This document shows, piece after piece, positions 34,815 through 44,500 of a stretch of 64,000 nucleotides of DNA (position 1 is the first letter of the stretch; the number at the start of each line of letters is the position of its first letter). This DNA comes from DAOUFU01 sp034429275 (GTDB lineage: Bacteria; Chloroflexota; Anaerolineae; Aggregatilineales; Aggregatilineaceae): positions 9,407 to 73,406 of the forward strand of contig DAOUFU010000133.1 of NCBI GenBank assembly GCA_034429275.1, read 5' to 3'. The notes under the pieces were generated by a model. That model made no database searches. It saw only the letters and a program-made list of their open reading frames with translations, and was not told the origin of the DNA. The translations under genes were made by a program, and so were the position numbers.

Positions 34815-36680
34815 CTACTGCACCCGCACGGTGAACTGCACGGGGATACCGCGCGTGCTGCCGCTCCAGGCCACGATTTCGAGGAAATGCAGGCCGGTGG
34901 CATCCGGCGCAAAGGTAAAGGTGCCCTGCACCTCGACCTCGCCGCTGTAGGTGCGCGTGTCCAGGGTCTGGCCGAAGCGCCGCATTTCCACGCGCGTCAC
35001 CCCGCTGACACTGCCCGCCACAAACTGGATCGGCAGCGACTGTGCCAGCTGCATGGTCACATCGGTTTGGGGGGAGAGGATTTGCAGGTTGGGCGGGATG
35101 CCTACCTGGACAGTGAGCGTGGCTGCCGGGGTATCCTGCGGCACGGGCGTGTCATTCCCCCGCCCGTTATCGGCATCGCCGCCAGCGCGCAGCGCCAGCA
35201 CGATCAGCAGCAGCACACCGCCAAACAGCGCCAGCCCGACTACCACCAGGATCACCGAGCGCAGACAGCCGAACAGCGGGTTTTCACTCACCGGCTGAGC
35301 CGGGATCTGCAGACCGGTCGGTTCCTGGGCGGATTGCAGCGCCCGCGTATCACCCGTTTCAGAGCGAAGCGGCCCGGTTTGCCCGGCGCGGCGCAGACCG
35401 GCGGCCTGGCCAGGCGAAGTAAAACCGCCGGTGGGCGCGTTCGTCGGAATCCCGGTCGGCGTGCCTGTTGGCGTGCCGGTCGGCGTGCGAACCTGGGAGC
35501 CGGTCGGCATCTGCTGAGCCGGGGGCATGGTTGAGCGTGGCTGGGGGCTGGGGCGCACGGCGGGTTGGTCGAGCGGCGACTGTGGGCGAGTCCAGCCCAT
35601 GCCACCGGGCATGGTGCCTTGCTGGGGCGAGGGAGTGGGCGCGGGCTGCACCGGCGATCCCTGCGGCGGAGTGGGCGGGCGCACCGGCACCTGCGGATCG
35701 GCTGCCGGGCGGCGCGGCGGGCTGGCGGGGATCGCGGTCGGCCCATGACCGTCTTCCTGGCTGCGCGACATCAAGTCGTGCTCGGCGAACTGGTCGTAGA
35801 CATCGGCCTGGGGGCGCACCGGCGGCTGCTGCATGCCGAACCGGTCCGGGGCCAGCAGCGCCTGTTCCAGGTCGGCGGCGAAGGCGGGTGCGCTGCTGTA
35901 TCGCTGCGCGGGAGTTTTTGCCAGCGCTCGCGCAATCACCTGATCTACTACCGTTGGCAGCGCGGGATTCAGCGTATGCGGCGGGGTTGGCTCGCGGTCC
36001 AGGTGCAGATACATCAGGCCGTGCGGCGTCTCGGCGTTGAAAGGCACCTGGCCGACCAGCATCTGGTAGGCGATGATGCCCAGCGCGTAAATGTCGGTGC
36101 GGGGGTCCACCGGCTCGGATCGCCACTGCTCCGGGGCCATGTAGCTTGGCGTGCCCATGACCGATCCCGGCTGAGTCAGGCCGTCCACCGTGGTGGCGGC
36201 GACCATTTTTGCGATGCCAAAATCGGTCAGGTAGGCGTTGCCGTCTTCGTCGAGCAGCACATTGGTCGGCTTGAGGTCGCGGTGAACGATGCCGCGCGTA
36301 TGTGCGTAATCGAGCGCCGAGGCGATCTGGCGGACCAGGGTCAGCACGCGCTGCTGGCTGAGGCGCGGGGTCGCGGCCAGCTCTTTGGCGAGGCTGCCGC
36401 CTTCCATCAGGCGCATGACCAGATAAACCAGGTTTCCCTGGCGGCCAAAGTCGTAGACGGTGAGGATGTGGGGGTGCTGCAAAGCCGCGATGATGTGGGC
36501 TTCGCGCTCAAAGCGGGCGATGAACTCCGGATTGTTCACCAGGTCGGTGGCGAGTACCTTCACGGCCACATCACGCCCGACGCTGAGCTGGCGCGCGCGG
36601 TAGACTGTCGCCATGCCGCCCTTGCCGATAGCGTGATACAACTGGTACTGGCCGAGCCGGGTGTTGGACAGGTCGTTCAT
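34815..36680 (-). CDS. PknB-type Ser/Thr protein kinase with extracellular domain
   Basis: A 621-residue transmembrane kinase. Residues about 10-280 are the catalytic domain: LYHAIGKGGMATVYRARQL (Gly loop), DVAVKVL (Lys), IVHRDLKPTNVLLDE (catalytic loop), LTDFGIAKM (metal) and MGTPSYMAPEQW (activation segment). A long Pro/Gln/Thr-rich linker (about 310-480, with PTGTPTGTPTG repeats) leads to one transmembrane helix (SVILVVVGLALFGGVLLLIV) and a C-terminal outside domain of about 110 residues of beta-sandwich type. It probably phosphorylates partners recognised by FHA proteins such as the one at 10.5 kb. ATG at 36680 is the first codon consistent with kinase homology; longer frames to 36893 are not supported. 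Confidence 0.93.
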   Translation of the reverse strand: MNDLSNTRLGQYQLYHAIGKGGMATVYRARQLSVGRDVAVKVLATDLVNNPEFIARFEREAHIIAALQHPHILTVYDFGRQGNLVYLVMRLMEGGSLAKELAATPRLSQQRVLTLVRQIASALDYAHTRGIVHRDLKPTNVLLDEDGNAYLTDFGIAKMVAATTVDGLTQPGSVMGTPSYMAPEQWRSEPVDPRTDIYALGIIAYQMLVGQVPFNAETPHGLMYLHLDREPTPPHTLNPALPTVVDQVIARALAKTPAQRYSSAPAFAADLEQALLAPDRFGMQQPPVRPQADVYDQFAEHDLMSRSQEDGHGPTAIPASPPRRPAADPQVPVRPPTPPQGSPVQPAPTPSPQQGTMPGGMGWTRPQSPLDQPAVRPSPQPRSTMPPAQQMPTGSQVRTPTGTPTGTPTGIPTNAPTGGFTSPGQAAGLRRAGQTGPLRSETGDTRALQSAQEPTGLQIPAQPVSENPLFGCLRSVILVVVGLALFGGVLLLIVLALRAGGDADNGRGNDTPVPQDTPAATLTVQVGIPPNLQILSPQTDVTMQLAQSLPIQFVAGSVSGVTRVEMRRFGQTLDTRTYSGEVEVQGTFTFAPDATGLHFLEIVAWSGSTRGIPVQFTVRVQ

Positions 36681-37136
36681 AGCACCACCAGGGTAAGTAG
36701 AGCACTGCCTTGTGGCACAAATGATACAGTCTACGGGCGGTTTGGGCCAATCTTTTTGCTGTGCAGGCGTGTGCATCCGGCTGGGGATCGCACCATAACC
36801 GCCCGTCCGCGGGCAGAGGTGGGCCTGGATAGGCGGCGACAGAGATGTCTGGCGGACGGTGCGGCTTGTGTGGGGGAATAGCACAGAGCGCACGCAGTCG
36901 AACTGCTGCGGGCAGCAAGCCGGGGCCAGCTTGCTGGGCGAGTAAAACTCACCCGATCACAGAGTGCGCTCGTTGATGGCAGGGCACGATCAGCGCGGGC
37001 CATCAACTGCTGAGGGACGGGATAACCTTATTGCCGCCAAGTCTTCTGGCTCGCCGACTCCTTTCGCGATCTGGGGGGGCCAAACTTCTGTTCAGTGCCC
37101 GGTGACCGACTGTATTCGCTTCGGATTTGTCCGCGC
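36681..37136 (-). other. Non-coding stretch with dense hairpins and a B12-box-like sequence
   Basis: About 450 bp without a gene between the small protein and the kinase gene. On the minus strand it holds, in order, a segment at about 37136-37030 containing AAATCC, GGCACTG and AGCCAGAAGACTTGGC. These resemble, in order, conserved parts of cobalamin riboswitches (the last compares with AGYCAGGAGACCTGCC). Then come three hairpins: GTTGATGGC/GCCATCAAC (36972-37007), GGGTGAGT/ACTCGCCC (36936-36954, a G-U pair on the minus strand but a C-A mismatch on the plus) and AGCAAGC/GCTTGCT (36914-36935). The wobble favours minus-strand transcription. A riboswitch or structured RNA is possible but unproven; key 5' elements of a cobalamin riboswitch were not found. 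Confidence 0.35.
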
Positions 37137-37319
37137 TTAGCGGCGCACCAGCACGATAAAGCCTCCCCAGCTACCGCCTCCCCCACCGGTTCCACCGGCA
37201 GTCATAATCTCCCACCCCTGTTTCAACATCTCTTCCAGCTCGCGCTCGGCTCGTCCGGTATGTCTCTTCTCAAACCAAAGGATTTTGACATGCTGGGCGT
37301 TGTTTGCCTGGTCAGACAT
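37137..37319 (-). CDS. Small hypothetical protein (DUF4177-like pattern)
   Basis: A 60-residue soluble protein. VKILWFEKRHTGRAERELEE, then MLKQGWEIMTAGGTGG and a Gly-rich stretch ending GGFIVLVRR. The order helix, GWE, then a final beta strand with basic end recalls DUF4177-type small proteins. The start at 37319 has a clear GAAAGGA site 8 nt upstream. It lies between the lanthipeptide cluster (divergent) and the kinase gene. Function unknown. Confidence 0.6.
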   Translation of the reverse strand: MSDQANNAQHVKILWFEKRHTGRAERELEEMLKQGWEIMTAGGTGGGGGSWGGFIVLVRR

Positions 37320-37479
37320 AGAGATTTCCTTTCGGCTCGTTTTTTCGGCGATGAACTAGCGACTGATGGGGGATAGCCCCCATCTAAAATCTTTCCCCTA
37401 AAATGAGGGAAAGACTTCACATTCTACGCGTCTTATCTCACCCCCACCGCCTTTCCCAGTATAGCGAAGATTCAAAACA

Positions 37480-37496
37480 GTAACGGATCCGTAACG
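37480..37496 (+). promoter_or_regulatory. GTAACG direct repeat (SARP-type site) upstream of the lanthipeptide operon
   Basis: GTAACG-GATCC-GTAACG: two hexamers 11 bp apart start to start, 52 bp before the first gene of the cluster. SARP activators bind direct repeats with 11-bp spacing just upstream of -10 boxes. The identical hexamer pair with the same spacing occurs at 50938-50954. Likely target of the SARP-type regulator at 47.9 kb (inference). Confidence 0.6.
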
Positions 37497-37548
37497 CTTT
37501 CGGATCCGGCCTCCGCTATCTTGAAAAAGTGTCGAAGGAGATATTCCG

Positions 37549-38085
37549 ATGTCCATTTTTCGCGCCAACGCACTGCGGAATTATATGCAGGGCAGAGAAG
37601 AGACTGTGCTGCCGCGCTTTGTCGCGCCGCGGGTTTTCAATTACCTGTGGCTTCTGCTAAGCCTGCTGGCCCTCAGCACAGGCGTGGCATGGCACAGCCG
37701 GTACCCTGTGTATCACTCTGCCCTGGCGTTTGCGGCGAACCCTGCGGGCGAAACGCTGACCCTGGTCGTTCTGCTGTCGCCGGATATGGATATTCAGGTG
37801 GGACAGCAGGTTATGGTGTCTCTTGATGGCCAGCGTGCCTCTGGTGAAGTCTCGGAAGTTTTGCCCGATGTGCTCAGCCCACATGAGATTCGCGAACGCT
37901 TCGCGCTTGATCTGGGTGCGGGGCCGCTGATTACGCAGCCTGCGCGCGTGGTGCTGGTCGAGGCTTCTTCGCACCACCTGCCACCCACTGCCTATCAGGG
38001 CGGGATTTTCCAGGCGGATATCGAGGTGGGATCAGAGCGTGTCATCGCCCTATTTCCGGTCATTGGGGACCTTTTCGAGGAGTAA
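37549..38085 (+). CDS. Minimal HlyD-like adaptor protein of the lanthipeptide cluster
   Basis: A 178-residue membrane protein. One transmembrane helix (about residues 28-50, FNYLWLLLSLLALSTGVAW) is followed by an outside beta domain: LTLVVLLSPDMDIQVGQQVMVSLDGQRASGEVSEVLPDVLSP resembles the beta-barrel part of HlyD-type membrane fusion proteins (here split at 20 residues per motif: LTLVVLLSPDMDIQVGQQVM, VSLDGQRASGEVSEVLP). The lipoyl and coiled-coil domains of a normal HlyD (about 400 residues) are missing. It is followed 6 bp later by the LanT gene, so it probably assists that exporter. GAAGGAG precedes the ATG. First gene of the operon. Confidence 0.7.
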   Translation: MSIFRANALRNYMQGREETVLPRFVAPRVFNYLWLLLSLLALSTGVAWHSRYPVYHSALAFAANPAGETLTLVVLLSPDMDIQVGQQVMVSLDGQRASGEVSEVLPDVLSPHEIRERFALDLGAGPLITQPARVVLVEASSHHLPPTAYQGGIFQADIEVGSERVIALFPVIGDLFEE

Positions 38086-38091
38086 ACGGGC

Positions 38092-40356
38092 ATGGAGAGC
38101 GAAGTGACACCCGTCCAGGACAACTGTCAGCGCTGGATGCAGCATCTGCGGGCGTGGATGCCTCGCCGCCGTGTCCCGGTGATCATGCAGATGAGTTCGG
38201 CTGAGTGTGGCGCAGCCTGCCTCGCCATGATCCTCAGTTATCATGGGCGCAAAACGCGATCTTCAGAAATCCGCGACGCCATTGGCATCGGGCGCGATGG
38301 CGTTTCCGCGAAAATCCTGGCACAACAGGCACGCCGTTTTGGTCTGCGCGTGCGCGCCTATTCCATTGAAGACCTCGACAATCTGAAGTTTGTCCAGTTC
38401 CCCGCCATCGCACACTGGCGTTTCAGCCACTTCGTCGTGATCGAATCCTGGTCTTCTAACCGGATCGTGATTGTGGACCCGGCACAAGGACGACGCCGGA
38501 TTACCCAACAAGAACTCGACGCCAATTTTACAGGGGTCATTCTGACCTTTGAACCAGGCCCGCAATTCAAACAGCAGGCAGCAGCAGAACGCAACGAGGC
38601 GGAAAACGTTTCTTTGCGCAGTTATTTTTTGAGCATGGTACGTGTGCCGGGCATTGTTGGTTTTATGGTGCAGGTACTCGTGGCCTCGCTGGTGCTCCAG
38701 CTCTTCGGGCTAGCCGTCCCGCTGACGACCAAAGTCATTTTTGACCGACTGCTGCCGTTCCAGATGGAAAATGGCCTGCAGATCCTGGGGATCGGGGTGC
38801 TGATCCTGATCGCGACCCAATTTGTACTGCAATTTTTGCGCGCTGCGCTGCTCATTTATCTGCAAGCGCGCCTGGATACGCAGCTGATGTTGGGGTTTTT
38901 TGAGCATGTGCTGGCGCTGCCGTTCCGGTTTTTCCAGCAGCGCACCAGCGGTGATCTGCTGATGCGGCTCAGCAGCAACTCGGTGATCCGCGAAACGCTC
39001 ACCAGCCAGTCGCTCTCCATCATCCTGGACGGCGCATTTGTATTGATCTATGTTGCTGTTCTGCTGCTGGAAAATGCCGTCTTCGGCTTGATGGTCATTG
39101 CGCTCGCCATGCTTCAGGTAGGCATACTGCTGGTGACCACGCGGCGGGTGAACGCCCTCATGGAGAGCGACCTGGCGGCGCAGTCCGAATCCCAAAGCTA
39201 TCTTGTCGAGGCGCTATCCGGCATTGCCATCTTGAAGGCGTCGGGCAGCGAGCACCAGGCGCTCGATCACTGGACGGACCTTTTCTTCAAACAGCTCAAT
39301 ATCTCATTGAAGCGCAGCCAGCTTGCCGCTCTCACCAACACCCTGCTCAATACCCTGCGGACGTTTTCTCCGGTGATCTTGATCTGGTATGGGGCGCGGT
39401 TCGTGCTCAATGGCGAAATGTCTATTGGCACGCTGCTGGCACTCAACGCCCTGGCCGCGGCCTTCCTTACCCCGCTGGCCTCGCTGGTGAACACGGCTCA
39501 GCAGCTGCAGTTGGTTGGCGCGCACCTGAACCGAATCGCGGATGTCATCCGCGAAAAGCCCGATCAGGATGCCAGCCGCGTGAAGGCGGCACCGATTCTG
39601 TCCGGTCGAATTCAGGTGGAAAACGTCAGTTTTCGCTACGACCCCAACGCACCCTGGACACTGCGTGATATTTCCCTCGACATCCAACCCGGCCAGAAAA
39701 TCGCGCTGGTGGGGCCGACCGGATCGGGCAAGAGCACCCTGGCGATGCTGCTGCTCGGACTGTATGAGCCGACTGAAGGCCGCATCCTGTACGATGGGCT
39801 GGACCTGCGCGAGATGGAATACCACACGGTTCGCCGCCAGATTGGGATTGTGCTGCAGGAATCCTTTCTGTTCAGCACCACCATTCGGCGCAACATCGCC
39901 TTTGTTGATCCTGATATGGACATGGAGCGCGTGATCCAGGCGGCGGAAATGGCCTGTATTCACCAGGAAATCGCGAACCTGCCGATGGGATATGAGACGC
40001 AGCTTGCGGAAGGCGGGACAGGGCTATCGGGGGGGCAGCGGCAGCGGCTGGCGCTGGCACGCGCGCTGGCCGGGAATCCGCGCGTGCTCATTCTGGACGA
40101 AGCCACCAGTCATCTTGATGCGGAAACCGAGCGCCAGGTGGATCAGCGGCTGCGTGGGCTGGAATGCACGCGCATTGTCATCGCGCATCGGCTCAGCACG
40201 GTCCGCGAGGCCGATCTCATTCTCGTGATGTACGAAGGGCGAATTGTTGAGCGAGGCACACACAAGAGCCTGCTCGACCAGGGAGGCTATTACTCCATGC
40301 TGGTGCATGGGCAGCTTGAAATGGAGGCCCAAAAAGTAGAGAGCATCCTCAGGTGA
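38092..40356 (+). CDS. lanT: LanT: C39 peptidase/ABC exporter for lanthipeptides
   Basis: A 754-residue bifunctional transporter. Residues about 28-165 are a C39 protease: MSSAECGAACLAMILSYHG with catalytic Cys 39, WRFSHFVVIES with the His, and IVDPAQGRR with the Asp. Six transmembrane helices follow (about 190-480). The C-terminal ATPase has Walker A GPTGSGKST, LQESFLFSTTIRRNI, signature LSGGQRQRLALARA and ILDEATSHLD. It should cut LanA leaders after Gly-Gly and export the modified cores. GGAG lies 13 nt before the ATG. Length and domains are those of a standard LanT. Confidence 0.95.
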   Translation: MESEVTPVQDNCQRWMQHLRAWMPRRRVPVIMQMSSAECGAACLAMILSYHGRKTRSSEIRDAIGIGRDGVSAKILAQQARRFGLRVRAYSIEDLDNLKFVQFPAIAHWRFSHFVVIESWSSNRIVIVDPAQGRRRITQQELDANFTGVILTFEPGPQFKQQAAAERNEAENVSLRSYFLSMVRVPGIVGFMVQVLVASLVLQLFGLAVPLTTKVIFDRLLPFQMENGLQILGIGVLILIATQFVLQFLRAALLIYLQARLDTQLMLGFFEHVLALPFRFFQQRTSGDLLMRLSSNSVIRETLTSQSLSIILDGAFVLIYVAVLLLENAVFGLMVIALAMLQVGILLVTTRRVNALMESDLAAQSESQSYLVEALSGIAILKASGSEHQALDHWTDLFFKQLNISLKRSQLAALTNTLLNTLRTFSPVILIWYGARFVLNGEMSIGTLLALNALAAAFLTPLASLVNTAQQLQLVGAHLNRIADVIREKPDQDASRVKAAPILSGRIQVENVSFRYDPNAPWTLRDISLDIQPGQKIALVGPTGSGKSTLAMLLLGLYEPTEGRILYDGLDLREMEYHTVRRQIGIVLQESFLFSTTIRRNIAFVDPDMDMERVIQAAEMACIHQEIANLPMGYETQLAEGGTGLSGGQRQRLALARALAGNPRVLILDEATSHLDAETERQVDQRLRGLECTRIVIAHRLSTVREADLILVMYEGRIVERGTHKSLLDQGGYYSMLVHGQLEMEAQKVESILR

Positions 40357-40446
40357 TGCTCTCCCCACAAAACTTGGGTTTTACGGGTCCCTACACCCGT
40401 TAACCAAATTTCGTATCGGTTCCACTATAAAACAAAGGAGTATGTC

Positions 40447-40701
40447 ATGTCAAACATCGATATCGCCCGCGCATGGAAAGACGAAGAGTATCGCAACAGC
40501 CTGTCTGACGAAGACCGCGCCTTGCTGCCTGCCAACCCGGCAGGGATGATCGAACTTGACGATCAGGCGCTCGACGCGTCGATGGGTGGCGCTACGGAAT
40601 TGGTGCTGTCGCTCGGCTGCTGCCAGGGCATCACCAATTACTACACGTGCTTCAAGTACACCGTCTGTGGCGCTGTTTGCTCGATCTGGATCTGCGCCTG
40701 A
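40447..40701 (+). CDS. lanA1: LanA1: class II lanthipeptide precursor
   Basis: An 84-residue prepeptide. Residues 1-48 are the leader (WKDEEYRNSLSDEDRALLP, ending DASMGG at 47-48, the LanT cleavage site). The 36-residue core contains six Cys (core positions 10, 11, 20, 26, 30, 35) and six Ser/Thr (2, 7, 15, 19, 24, 31), suitable for several thioether rings. The core differs strongly from LanA2 and LanA3 (GCCQGITNYYTC start, hydrophobic end), so it may be the other component of a two-peptide system. A strong AAAGGAG site precedes the ATG, and TATAAA lies about 20 bp upstream. Confidence 0.93.
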   Translation: MSNIDIARAWKDEEYRNSLSDEDRALLPANPAGMIELDDQALDASMGGATELVLSLGCCQGITNYYTCFKYTVCGAVCSIWICA

Positions 40702-40726
40702 TTCAGGCTAGAAAGGACCAGGAGCC

Positions 40727-40987
40727 ATGTCAACCGTTGATATTGTTCGCGCGTGGAAAGACGAAGAGTATCGCAACAGCCTCTCGGACGAGCAGCGCGC
40801 CCTGCTGCCGGATAACCCGGCGGGCCTGGTCGAGCTGGATGACAGCGAGCTGGCCGGGATCGAAGGCGGCACGACCGCGCCCTGCATCTCCGCCATCACC
40901 GCAGTAACAGTGCTCGCCAGCTGCAGCTTCAACTGCAAGACCATGTTTAACGGCACCTGCGGTGTCTGGAGTGTTGGCTGCTGCTAG
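40727..40987 (+). CDS. lanA2: LanA2: class II lanthipeptide precursor
   Basis: An 86-residue prepeptide. The leader (1-48) is nearly identical to LanA3 and ends AGIEGG. The 38-residue core begins TTAPCISAITAVT and ends in GWSVGCC-like GVWSVGCC, with five Cys after the first and many Thr/Ser (core Cys at 5, 18, 22, 30, 37, 38). Pattern Pro-Cys-Ile-Ser-Ala-Ile-Thr is reminiscent of beta-peptides of two-component lantibiotics such as lichenicidin and haloduracin. It lies 25 bp after LanA1, with AAAGGA ahead of the ATG. Confidence 0.94.
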   Translation: MSTVDIVRAWKDEEYRNSLSDEQRALLPDNPAGLVELDDSELAGIEGGTTAPCISAITAVTVLASCSFNCKTMFNGTCGVWSVGCC

Positions 40988-41205
40988 ATCGGCCTGCTCG
41001 CTCTGTGCTTTTCGTCAGAGGCCGCGCCAGGATAACCGCGGCTCCATACGACTCTCTTTCCACAGGAAAGGAGTGCCTGCATAAGCGCACCGAAGCGCAC
41101 GGCGGGCAGAGGAGTATTTTTCCTGGTGTGGCCCCCAAAAACATATGCATGGCCAGGGTGCCGTGCTGAGCATCGGTTACTGTTAGCTTTCAAGGAGAGA
41201 AAAAC

Positions 41206-41466
41206 ATGTCGAACGTTGATGTCATCCGCGCGTGGAAAGACGAAGAATACCGCAACAGCCTCTCGGACGAACAGCGCGCCCTGCTGCCCGACAACCCGGC
41301 GGGCCTGGTCGAGCTGGACGACAGCGAGCTGGCCGGAATCGAAGGCGGAACGTCCCTTCCGTGCATCTCGGCGATCACCGCGGTGACCAAGCTGCTGACC
41401 TGCAGCTTCAACTGCAACACCGTATTCAATGGCACCTGCGCGGGCTGGAGCGTTGGCTGCTGCTAG
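41206..41466 (+). CDS. lanA3: LanA3: class II lanthipeptide precursor
   Basis: An 86-residue prepeptide, a recent paralogue of LanA2: leader almost identical, ending AGIEGG at 47-48. The 38-residue core begins TSLPCISAITAVT and keeps all six Cys positions of LanA2, with substitutions mainly at LLT for LAS, NTV for KTM and CAG for CGV. The conserved Cys/Thr framework suggests the same ring pattern. It is separated from LanA2 by about 220 bp of non-coding DNA and has its own AAGGAGAG site. A hairpin follows at 41497-41526 before LanM. Confidence 0.94.
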   Translation: MSNVDVIRAWKDEEYRNSLSDEQRALLPDNPAGLVELDDSELAGIEGGTSLPCISAITAVTKLLTCSFNCNTVFNGTCAGWSVGCC

Positions 41467-41496
41467 TCATCGGGCATAAGCCCTTTAGTTTGATCG

Positions 41497-41526
41497 GGGA
41501 CGCTGGAACTGCGATTCCGGCGTCCC
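41497..41526 (+). repeat. Stem-loop between lanA3 and lanM
   Basis: GGGACGC / GCGTCCC (7 bp), then a mismatch and GGAA / TTCC with a 6-nt loop. It lacks a T-tract, so it could slow or protect transcripts, giving more LanA than LanM product, as reported for other lantibiotic operons. Confidence 0.5.
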
Positions 41527-41572
41527 AACCCAACCCTGGCGTCGGCGTGGTTAGAACAAAGGATAATGGGCG

Positions 41573-44500
41573 ATGACCCTTCTCAGCGAAGCAACCGTTT
41601 CGGATTGGAATCGAGCGCTGACACTCATTGAGCGCGCCCCGTTGGTCAATGGCAGCTTCTCCGACCAGGGGAAAAATCGTCTCCGCCGCTGGCAGAACGA
41701 GACCATCTTTCAGAGCGACAGCGCGCTCTTCCAGGAACGCCTGGCGCTCGATCACCTGACCGAAGAGCGGCTGCTGGCGGTGTTAAGCGCGCCGGCGGAG
41801 ACGCTGAACAACGAAGCGGCCTGGTGGACAGAACTGCAGGATGCTTTTGCTGACGAGGGCGAACGATTGAGCTTCAGTGTGCGCAGCGGCAGCGACGACA
41901 AGGCCCCTCTGGGTTTTCTGAACCTTGTAGAGCCGCTCATCCGTCGTGCCAGAAGGCGGGTGAATCACCACCTGGACTCCCTGCAAGGGCTGCCCGTTGA
42001 CCCGCAGCGCCTGGGAAACGCCCTGATCGACGGCCTGTTGGGCTACCTGCTGAATTTCTGTTTGATGCGTACGATGGTACTTGAGCTAAATGTAGCGCGT
42101 TTGACGAACCAAATCGATTCTCAAGCGCCGGATGGGGGGTTTCAGAATTTCGTTGAAAAACTGAAGGAGCCGGAATTTGCGCTCAAAATCCTGCGTGAAT
42201 ATCCGGTGTTGGCCCGCCAGGTTTTGATCGGCATTCAGCAGTGGGAGTATGCCAGTATCGAGTTTGCCGAGCGAATCAGCGCAGACTGGCCCGCGCTGAC
42301 GGCCATGTTCAGCCCAGATCGTGAAATCGGCGATCTGGAGGAGTTTCATTCTGGAGCGGGTGACAAACATCGCGATGGTCGTTCAGTCATCATCCTGCGC
42401 TTCAGTTCGGGTTTGAAGCTGGTATACAAACCGCGCTCGCTCGCCATTGATGTGCATTTCCAGGAACTGCTGGCCTGGATCAACCAATACAGCGAAATGC
42501 CGCCCTTCCGACTGTTGAAAATTCTGGATCGGGGCACGCACGGCTGGATCGAATTTGTGGAAACCCAGGGCTGCGAGACCCAGGAGCAGCTGACGCGGTT
42601 TTATGAACGGCAGGGGGGATACCTGGCGCTGCTGTATGCGCTGCAAGCGGTCGATTTTCATTTCGAGAATCTGGTGGCGGCTGGCGAACACCCGGTGTTG
42701 ATCGATCTGGAGTCGCTGTTCCACACCCTGGCGGATGGGACAGGTGTGCGCGAATCTGACCTGGAGCGCTTGTTGGGCCGCGCAATGCAGCATTCCGTGC
42801 TGAGTATCGGCTTGCTCCCTCAGCGCATATGGGCCAGCGAGAAATTCGACGGTATTGACATGAGCGGGCTGGGGGGGCGTGGCGGCCAGCTTTCACCTGA
42901 TCGCGTCCCGACCTATGAAAACATAGGCGCGGGCACCATGCATTTCACGCGCAAGCGCATCACCATGCCCAGCAGCCACAACCGCCCGACGCTCAACGGC
43001 CAATATGTAGCGGTTCAGGACTATACCGAGGCTATCGTGAAGGGCTTCCACACCGTTTACCGCTTGCTGCTGGAGCGCCGCGAGGACTTCCTGGCTGGCC
43101 CGTTTGCTCGCTTCGCCCACGATGAGATTCGTATCATTCCGCGCCCTACTCGCATGTACGGCCTGATGCTGTACGAGAGTTTTCACCCGGACCTGCTGCG
43201 GGACGCCCTGGAGCGCGATCGCTTCTTTGACCGCCTGTGGGTCACGGCGAAGAGCCGCCCCTTCCTCAAACGGTTGATTCGCGCCGAACTCCGCGATCTG
43301 TGGGAAGGTGACATTCCCATCTTCACGAGCTATCCCGCTTCGCGCGATCTGTGGTCCAGCGACCAGGAACACATCCTGAACTTTTTTGACGTGTCGGGGA
43401 TGGATTTTGTCCGCGAGCACATTCTCAAACTTGATGCGCACGATCTCGAAAAACAAACCTGGTTTATACGCGCTTCGATGGCCACCCTATCGATGGGGGT
43501 GGGCCTGGGGAAGTGGCCGACCTATCACCCCGCTGAAACGGTGGATGCGGTTGAGCCTGGGCACTTGATCGAAGCTGCCAGGCGCATCGGCGATCGTCTC
43601 GATATGCTGGCATTGAAAGGCGAAGATGAGGCTGCCTGGATTGGCCTGTCGCTGATCGATGAAAAGAACTGGATGCTCATTCCTCTCGGCATTGATCTGT
43701 ACAACGGGATGGCAGGGATTCTGATTTTCCTGGCCTACCTGGGAGATATCACCGGCGAGGCGCGATATACGCAGTTGGCGCAAGCCGGGTTGGATACGGT
43801 TCTGCGCGTCCTGGAGCGCCCCGAAGCTTCCGGGCTGCCCTTAGGGGGCGCTTTTGATGGCTGGGGATCGGTGATTTTTCTGCTGACTCATCTGGGCGTT
43901 TTGTGGGGCCGACCGGAACTGCTGGATCAGGCGGAAGGCTATGTGCGCGCTATCCCTTCGCTGGTCGAAAAAGACGATCAGCTAGACATTATTGGCGGCA
44001 CGGCAGGGATGCTCGCCGTGCTGTTGGCGCTTTACGAACATCGTTCAACTGCTGAGGTGCTGCAAACGGCGCGGTATTGCGGCGATTATCTGATGCGGCA
44101 AGCCGTCCCCATGGAGCATGGCGTCGCCTGGCGAACTACGATCTCGGACAAACCGCTGGCCGGTTTTTCACATGGGGTGGCAGGGATTGCCTGGGCTTTG
44201 TCGAAACTGGCGGCGGTGACGGGTGACATACGCTATCGGGATGTGGCCCTGGCCGCCTTGCAATATGAACGCAGCCTGTTCTCCGAAGAGAAACACAACT
44301 GGCCTGATCTGCGCGAATTTGACCTCGAACGCTACAAAGACGACCCGGAAATGCTGGCCGTACTCCAAAAATATGAAACCGGCGAGACCAAATACATGCA
44401 CGCGTGGTGTCATGGCGCGCCCGGTGTCGGCATCGGGCGAGTGGGCATGATCATGCACACCGATACACCGGACATCCGGCACGAGATTGAGGTCGCGTTG

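Noticed and set aside
31835..34834. 999-residue open frame opposite glgB and the nuclease gene
   Set aside because: Antisense shadow of two well-supported genes; His/Val/Ala-rich sequence without any family match.
36914..37136. RNase P, tmRNA or SRP RNA
   Set aside because: Diagnostic conserved segments (GAGGAAAGTCC, the tmRNA tRNA-like ends, the SRP tetraloop region) are not present.
40988..41205. A fourth lanthipeptide precursor between LanA2 and LanA3
   Set aside because: No frame with a WKDEEYRNSL-type leader or Gly-Gly site; only hairpins and stop codons were found.
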